Shown in pieces: positions 12,518 to 16,691 of a DNA stretch of 16,691 nucleotides. The notes below the pieces were generated by a model, which saw only the letters and a list, made by a program, of their open reading frames with translations, had not been told where the DNA came from and searched no databases. Position numbers and translations under genes: made by a program. The first letter of the stretch is position 1. Each line of letters starts with the position of its first letter. Source of the DNA: M3007 sp964589365 (GTDB taxonomy: Bacteria > Bacteroidota > Bacteroidia > Chitinophagales > Saprospiraceae); assembly GCA_964589365.1 (NCBI GenBank), contig CAZPTQ010000119.1, forward strand, positions 1 to 16,691, given 5' to 3'.

Positions 12518-14020
12518 TCAATCTAACAATCTTTCCAGCGCTGCTTGCGGGTTTAGAATGCCGTATCCCATTTCCGTATCTTTTCCTTTGTTGATGCCTT
12601 CGTAATGGGCTGTTTCGCGTAAAAATGCTGCTATGTCTGAGGGACTAAAAACCTCGTTGTGCTGTTTTTCCCATTGTCGTATGAGCGCCACAAAACCTGC
12701 TGCATACGCCGTTGCGATGGCGGTGTTTTTCAAATTGCTGCCAAGTCCACGTTGCAAATCGGAAGTGTTCAGGCCCTCTCCGGGTGCGAGAAAATCGAGG
12801 TGGTAACTTTTTGCAGAAAATTCGGAACGCCGATTGAACGAATGGTGCGACCCTACTGAAATTACGCCTTCAAGGGCAGCCGGAAAACGGTCTTCCGGCT
12901 TGCGTTCGGAAGAATTGCCCACTGGGGCGAGCAGCACCATATTTGCATCAAGGGCACGTGCAATCACATCGTTCATTTGCTTTTTTTGCTCTTCAGAAAG
13001 TTCAAGAAAATCTACGAGCAAGGCCGCTACATCAGCCTTTTGGGCAATAGCCCATTCCAACCCGGCCATAAGGCTTTCTGGAGATATATCGTTTGGGGTT
13101 GAGCCGATTTTGCCGATGAGCAACTTCGCCTCTGGTGCAATACCATAGCCTATATTCCCCTTCCCGGCTGCAACAATGGCTGCCTGTGTGCCAAGCCCGT
13201 GCGAATCCCCAAAAGTTTGATTTTCAATTATATTGGCAAAAACAGGTAAAGGTGTTCCCATCAAATCGGGATGTTGTGCATCTGCGCCCGTGCTGAGCAA
13301 AGCGAGCGTGATGCCTCGCCCGGTCAGGCGTTTTTCCTGCCACCAATGGCTGGGGATTTGTCCTGTTTCCAGCCCCCAGTTTAATCGCTGAACACGGGGA
13401 GTGAGCAGATCGGGAGGCGCCGGGGCTTGATCGGTTGCAGTGGCCGACGGAAACGTTTGAAAAGATTCAAATTCTTCGTTGGCTGCAACTGCCACTGCCC
13501 ACCGAACCGGGACTTCCTGGTCAGGCAGAACATTTACATCGAGTGAACGCCATTCGCCCGTTGGTACGGCACCAGCATGGGCGGGACTGTCGTCAGGAAC
13601 AGGCAATGCAATTAGTTCGGCAGCTGGCACCGGTGGGGGTACAGTGGGCAGTGGCAATGATACAATTGGCGGTGGCAATGAAACAATAGGCGGTGGCAAT
13701 GATACAGTAGGCAGTGGCAATGATACAATAGGCGGTGGCAATGATACAGTAGGCAGTGGCACAGTGGGTGGCAGCACTGGTGGAGTAGGGGAGGGGATAT
13801 TAGCGCCGCCTTCAGGCATCACTGCTTCGGTTTCGCCTGCCCAGTAGTACCAGCCATTGTTGTCGCGCCACCAACGATTGTCGCCTTTCACACTGGCGCC
13901 TTCGTATATGACGCCATCCACTTCGATCAAGGTGTTTGCATACACCACGCCAATTGGTGCGGCTCCAAGCGAACGGTGGTCGCTGCGGATGTTTGTGACT
14001 TTGCGGAATCTAATTTTCAT
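12518..14020 (-). CDS. SH3-like/Pro-linker protein with catalytically dead subtilisin (S8) domain
   Basis: I start at the ATG at 14020 (500 residues); the frame extends to 14101 but those codons are only the repeat array. Residues 1-70 resemble a bacterial SH3-like domain (KIRFRKVTNIRSDHRS … GWYYWAGETEAV). A proline linker (about 75-132) has five 7-residue units VSLPPPI/VSLPLPT. From about 230 there is a subtilisin fold, but the triad is gone: the Asp strand reads LALLSTGADAQHPDL with Ser243 for Asp, the His motif reads HGLGTQAAIVAAG with Leu276 for His, and the Ser motif reads NTAIATAYAAG with Ala434 in place of GTS. The oxyanion GNS (about 368-370) remains. No signal peptide. Probably a binding or structural protein of the eCIS-type set; its partner is unknown. 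Confidence 0.82.
   Translation of the reverse strand: MKIRFRKVTNIRSDHRSLGAAPIGVVYANTLIEVDGVIYEGASVKGDNRWWRDNNGWYYWAGETEAVMPEGGANIPSPTPPVLPPTVPLPTVSLPPPIVSLPLPTVSLPPPIVSLPPPIVSLPLPTVPPPVPAAELIALPVPDDSPAHAGAVPTGEWRSLDVNVLPDQEVPVRWAVAVAANEEFESFQTFPSATATDQAPAPPDLLTPRVQRLNWGLETGQIPSHWWQEKRLTGRGITLALLSTGADAQHPDLMGTPLPVFANIIENQTFGDSHGLGTQAAIVAAGKGNIGYGIAPEAKLLIGKIGSTPNDISPESLMAGLEWAIAQKADVAALLVDFLELSEEQKKQMNDVIARALDANMVLLAPVGNSSERKPEDRFPAALEGVISVGSHHSFNRRSEFSAKSYHLDFLAPGEGLNTSDLQRGLGSNLKNTAIATAYAAGFVALIRQWEKQHNEVFSPSDIAAFLRETAHYEGINKGKDTEMGYGILNPQAALERLLD
13643..13762. repeat. 21-bp tandem repeat coding for the proline linker
   Basis: Five in-frame 21-bp units (13643-13747) of the form GGCGGTGGCAATGATACAAT(A) on the plus strand, plus a shorter partial unit to 13762. 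On the coding strand they give VSLPPPI or VSLPLPT. Some neighbouring units are nearly identical in DNA, so copy number can be expected to vary by slippage without loss of frame. Confidence 0.85.
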
Positions 14021-14023
14021 GGG

Positions 14024-14092
14024 TGTTGGACTGTTGGACGTTGGACTGTTGGACTGTTGGACTTTAGACTGTTGGACTTTGGATGTTGGCAA
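14024..14092. repeat. TGTTGGAC octamer/heptamer array
   Basis: About eight units of 7-8 nt (TGTTGGAC, GTTGGAC, TTTAGAC) run through the 92-bp spacer between the membrane-protein stop (14113) and the subtilisin-like gene start (14020). The minus strand reads AGTCCAACAGTCCAAC. A short inverted copy (GTCCAACA, 14093-14100) follows. Confidence 0.75.
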
Positions 14093-14112
14093 GTCCAACA
14101 TCTAATGTCCGA

Positions 14113-15105
14113 TTATCCTACTGGAGTATCCTCGCGGTCGGAACCTGCGGCTTTCATTTCAAAAGCGGGGGCGGGCTTGATTTCGCTTTTCTCATCGCCA
14201 GTCGAGCTGCCGCTGCTTTTACTGCTGTCTCCCGAAGAACTGCCCTTGAGCGCGAGCAATTTGCGCAACATTTCAAACCAGAAAGGAGCGCCCATTGTGA
14301 CGGCTACGCCTGTGAGCAACCATCCGGCAATTTTGCTCAACCATTCCCACCAGTTGGCAGGCTTGGATTGTCCCCAGCCCAAGCCGAGGGGCGATTGGAT
14401 GGTCTCTATGTACGTGGCTTTGATTGCCTGGTAGTTGGCATTGGCGGTCGCTGAGTCACGAGGAGGGGCGTTGATAGCCCGGATACGTGCCGTGTCGGCC
14501 GAATTGGAAAATTTTTCTGCGGCGTTCACGATTTCATCGCGCAGGGCAGCATTGGCCGAGAGGCTTTGGTAGATTTGGATGGTATCGGCATTGAGCACCG
14601 CAGCCAGAAGGGTGCCGAAAAAGAAGAGCCGCCATTTGGTGGAATCACCAAACCAATCTTTAGCGCGTGCCATCACGTCATCAAACCAAGCTTCCACCTT
14701 TTTTTGGAAGGTGGCGACATCGCCGCTGGATTGCCGCCAAAGGAAATCCAGCACCTTGCGCAGGTCGCCGTTTTCGACCAGATTGATGCGTTCTGGTATG
14801 CTCAAATTGCTGTTTCGGGGCGTGAGCACATCCGCCAAAATGCTGCTGAAAGTACCTTTTTCGACCCATATTGGTAATTTCAGGCTTGAACGTGGCTTGC
14901 TGGCCGAAGAAAGTTGGCGGAAGTACGAGTGTTCGTAAAACTTGTCGCTGACATCTTTGCCAAGCATGATTTCAAGTGTTTCACGCAAGTTTTTGCCCCG
15001 CGAGGAATTGGCTGCATGGTAAACTTCGACCACTGCCGAGGTGAGCATGCTAAACAGCAGAAGCACGAAAACGATACCGATGATGATGGATAGAATTGCG
15101 AGCAT
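14113..15105 (-). CDS. Three-helix membrane protein of an uncharacterised family
   Basis: The 330-residue protein has hydrophobic helices at about 3-25 (LAILSIIIGIVFVLLLFSML), 158-175 (WRLFFFGTLLAAVLNADT) and 257-280 (ending GVAVTMGAPFWFEML). A soluble, charged region of ~130 residues separates helices 1 and 2, and about 75 residues with likely extracytoplasmic or helical content separate 2 and 3. The C-terminal tail is Ser/Asp/Lys-rich (SSSGDSSKSSGSSTGDEKSE). The segments FDDVMARAKDWFGDSTKW, LNADT and GAPFWFEML are, as I recall, hallmarks of a widespread family annotated only as hypothetical. Located directly after the eCIS-type ATPase gene, it could be a membrane anchor for such a machine; that is inference. 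Confidence 0.72.
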   Translation of the reverse strand: MLAILSIIIGIVFVLLLFSMLTSAVVEVYHAANSSRGKNLRETLEIMLGKDVSDKFYEHSYFRQLSSASKPRSSLKLPIWVEKGTFSSILADVLTPRNSNLSIPERINLVENGDLRKVLDFLWRQSSGDVATFQKKVEAWFDDVMARAKDWFGDSTKWRLFFFGTLLAAVLNADTIQIYQSLSANAALRDEIVNAAEKFSNSADTARIRAINAPPRDSATANANYQAIKATYIETIQSPLGLGWGQSKPANWWEWLSKIAGWLLTGVAVTMGAPFWFEMLRKLLALKGSSSGDSSKSSGSSTGDEKSEIKPAPAFEMKAAGSDREDTPVG

Positions 15106-15111
15106 TTTTTT

Positions 15112-15138
15112 AGTGGTAAGTGGTAAGTGGTAAGTGGT
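15112..15138. repeat. TAAGTGG heptamer array, left side of gap
   Basis: Nearly four units of the 7-mer AGTGGTA run without a mismatch into the N gap. They start only 6 nt upstream of the membrane-protein start codon on the minus strand. Confidence 0.85.
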
Positions 15139-15238
15139 NNNNNNNNNNNNNNNNNNNNNNNNNNNNNNNNNNNNNNNNNNNNNNNNNNNNNNNNNNNNNN
15201 NNNNNNNNNNNNNNNNNNNNNNNNNNNNNNNNNNNNNN
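15139..15238. other. Assembly gap of 100 N inside the heptamer array
   Basis: Exactly 100 N, the conventional size for a gap of unknown length. The same repeat phase is seen on both sides, so the missing sequence is probably more of the array, but a gene or insertion cannot be excluded. Confidence 0.95.
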
Positions 15239-15374
15239 AGTGGTAAGTGGTAAGTGGTAAGTGGTGAGTGTTAAGTGTTTAGTGTTTAGTGATTAGTGAT
15301 TAGTGTTTAGTGATGATGATTTAGGGCTAAAGGATGCCACCACTTATCACTTACCACTTACCACTCATCACTTA
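15239..15374. repeat. Heptamer array, right side of gap, with diverged units and inverted copies
   Basis: Perfect TAAGTGG units continue to about 15264, then decay into TTTAGTG and ATTAGTG units to about 15313. At 15337-15373 the complement appears (CACTTATCACTTACCACTTA), so transcripts could fold back on themselves between the ATPase stop (15372) and the next gene. The inverted part overlaps the last codon of the ATPase gene. Confidence 0.8.
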
Positions 15375-16691
15375 AATTACTTTGTTTTCTTTTACAAATT
15401 CGCGGTTTATGCCTGCAAATAAATTTTCTGCCGAAATCTCATTTGTATGCGCAGCCAAGGCTTGCAGACAACAAAAGTGAACGATGTTAACGATGTTGGA
15501 GCCTGTGAGTTCGTATTTAGCGGCTACCTGTTTTAAGTCAATTGCCGGGTCTAATTGGACAGCAGGCGGGAATGTTTTTTGCCAAAGAATGAGCCGCTCT
15601 TCTGGCTTGGGCATCGGGAAATAAACCATGGTCTGGAAGCGGCGCGTGAAAGCGTCGTCCATGTTACTTTTAAAATTTGAGCACAGGATGCTCAGCCCGC
15701 TGAATTCTTCCACGCGCTGAAGCAGGTACGATACCTCCTGGTTGGCGAAACGGTCGTGCGCATCCCTAACGTTGGTGCGCTTGCCAAAAAGCGCGTCGGC
15801 TTCGTCAAAAAACAGTATCCACTTTTTGTTTTCCGCCCGCTCAAACAGGGCGCTCAGGTTTTTCTCCGTCTCGCCGATGTACTTGGATACAAGCGAGGAA
15901 AGGTCAATGCGGTACACGTCATGACCCGTGAATTTGCCCAACAAAGTGGCAGCCATGGTTTTGCCCGTGCCGGGAGGGCCATAAAACAAGGCGCGGAACC
16001 CGGGCTTGAGTTTGCGGTGCATTTCCCAGTCGTAGAGCAGGGTGTCGTTGTGTTCGATCCAGGTTTCTACTTCATGGAGTTGGCTCTGAGTCTGGGGGTT
16101 GAGCACCAGATCGTCCCATTCCAGATCAGTCTGCAAGCGCTGGGCGGGGAAATTGCTGCTCAGGGTGGGTGCGGTGACGTAGCCCAGTGTGAACAACTCT
16201 ACATACTCCGGGTCGAGGATGAGCCGGCCGCTGGCGATGGGTTCGCCGGGCTTCACGGCTTCAAGGTAGAGGATTCGTTCTTTGGAAAAAGCATGTCCGC
16301 TCCCAAAAATGCGCTGGACATCCAGTCTGCGATCCATGTTGGTGCTGCCTCCGAGCAGGAAATGTACCGTATCGCCTGTGGGCAAAAAGCCGCGATAGTT
16401 CGTGCCTTTTACGCCGCCCAATGCAGGAAAATCTCCGCCATTTGGGAAAAATTCCTGCATTACTTCGTCAAACATTTGTGGCTGGACATGTGGTACTAAT
16501 CCGGCCAGCAGCGCCACGAATTCATCCACGCTCAGGCGCTTGTGCTGGACGAAGCGGGTGAAGGGGGTATCGTCGTCTTGTAGGGTGGGGACTTGAGGGA
16601 CGGCGATGGCCGGGAGGCCCAGGTGCGCGGAGAGGCGTAGGCGGAGGAGTTGTTTTAGGAAGGAGAGGGAGTGGGTGAGGTTGGGAGACAT
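15372..16691 (-). CDS. AAA+ ATPase of the eCIS-associated (Afp15/Pvc15-like) type
   Basis: The 439-residue frame begins with an ATG exactly at the window edge; it may be complete or extend beyond. The N-terminal half has the pattern of ATPases encoded with contractile injection systems (FPALGGVKGTNYRGFLPTGD; ILYLEAVKPGEPIASGRLIL; LEWDDLVLNP). The AAA+ module has Walker A GPPGTGKT (238-245), Walker B WILFFDEADALFGK (291-304), sensor Asn in CSNF (337-340) and Arg fingers R350/R351. In Afp/PVC-like clusters this ATPase is encoded near the end of the tail-structure genes and is thought to act in assembly. The genes that follow it here fit an accessory module of such a locus; the sheath, tube and baseplate genes would be to the right, outside the window. 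Confidence 0.88.
   Translation of the reverse strand: MSPNLTHSLSFLKQLLRLRLSAHLGLPAIAVPQVPTLQDDDTPFTRFVQHKRLSVDEFVALLAGLVPHVQPQMFDEVMQEFFPNGGDFPALGGVKGTNYRGFLPTGDTVHFLLGGSTNMDRRLDVQRIFGSGHAFSKERILYLEAVKPGEPIASGRLILDPEYVELFTLGYVTAPTLSSNFPAQRLQTDLEWDDLVLNPQTQSQLHEVETWIEHNDTLLYDWEMHRKLKPGFRALFYGPPGTGKTMAATLLGKFTGHDVYRIDLSSLVSKYIGETEKNLSALFERAENKKWILFFDEADALFGKRTNVRDAHDRFANQEVSYLLQRVEEFSGLSILCSNFKSNMDDAFTRRFQTMVYFPMPKPEERLILWQKTFPPAVQLDPAIDLKQVAAKYELTGSNIVNIVHFCCLQALAAHTNEISAENLFAGINREFVKENKVI

Noticed and set aside
13435..13847. Plus-strand frames with Gly/Asn-rich repeats (GGGNDTVGSGND-like)
   Set aside because: Looks like a repeat-rich secreted protein but is only the antisense reading of the 21-bp proline-linker repeat.
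15112..15374. Tandem repeats around the N gap as a CRISPR array
   Set aside because: Units are 7 nt with no spacers; no cas genes nearby.
1..16691. tRNA, rRNA or known riboswitch genes
   Set aside because: No cloverleaf with a GTTCRA-type arm or other recognisable RNA gene was seen on reading; a covariance-model search was not possible.

Overview
The window looks like a Bacteroidota chromosome, most likely Saprospiria (Lewinella/Haliscomenobacter-like). Secreted proteins carry C-terminal type IX secretion (T9SS) sorting domains. There is a TTG-N19-TAnnTTTG promoter of the Bacteroidota primary-sigma type, no clear Shine-Dalgarno sites, an ECF-sigma/membrane-protein pair and a propeller-type sensor kinase. 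A run of exactly 100 N inside a repeat array suggests a draft assembly or metagenome bin.

Left part (1-3305): a truncated T9SS cargo gene on the minus strand, then, divergently, an ECF sigma factor and a membrane protein with a TPR-like C-terminus that is probably its regulator.

Middle part (3306-8905): an accessory region lying entirely downstream of mutS2, whose 3' end faces it. It is cut up by extra, same-orientation copies of the mutS2 3' end at 3341-3406 and 8034-8095; the working end is at 8906. Between the first two copies lie a strong terminator, two decayed T9SS tails, a Cys-rich membrane-anchored protein, a NarL-type response regulator, a sensor kinase wrecked by an internal deletion, and a secreted kelch protein. 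Between the second copy and the working end lies only a xisH-xisI pair. The layout looks like repeated integration at the mutS2 3' end. The copies differ from the working end by synonymous changes and deletions, so they are not a fresh duplication. No recombinase is visible.

Right part (8906-16691): everything is on the minus strand: an AAA+ ATPase of the type linked to extracellular contractile injection systems (eCIS, Afp15/Pvc15-like), a three-helix membrane protein, an SH3-like/proline-linker/subtilisin-fold protein that has lost all three catalytic residues, a peptidoglycan-binding protein with an L,D-transpeptidase-like H...SAGC motif, and mutS2. The first four look like the accessory end of an eCIS locus that continues past the right edge. 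Every spacer in this block holds a different short tandem repeat (7-9 nt units), ending in a perfect 41-bp inverted repeat before mutS2.

The points most worth following are the mutS2-tail accretion site with its minimal xisHI cassette, the inactive subtilisin in an eCIS-type gene set, and a shared operator-like palindrome in front of the response regulator and the Cys-rich gene.
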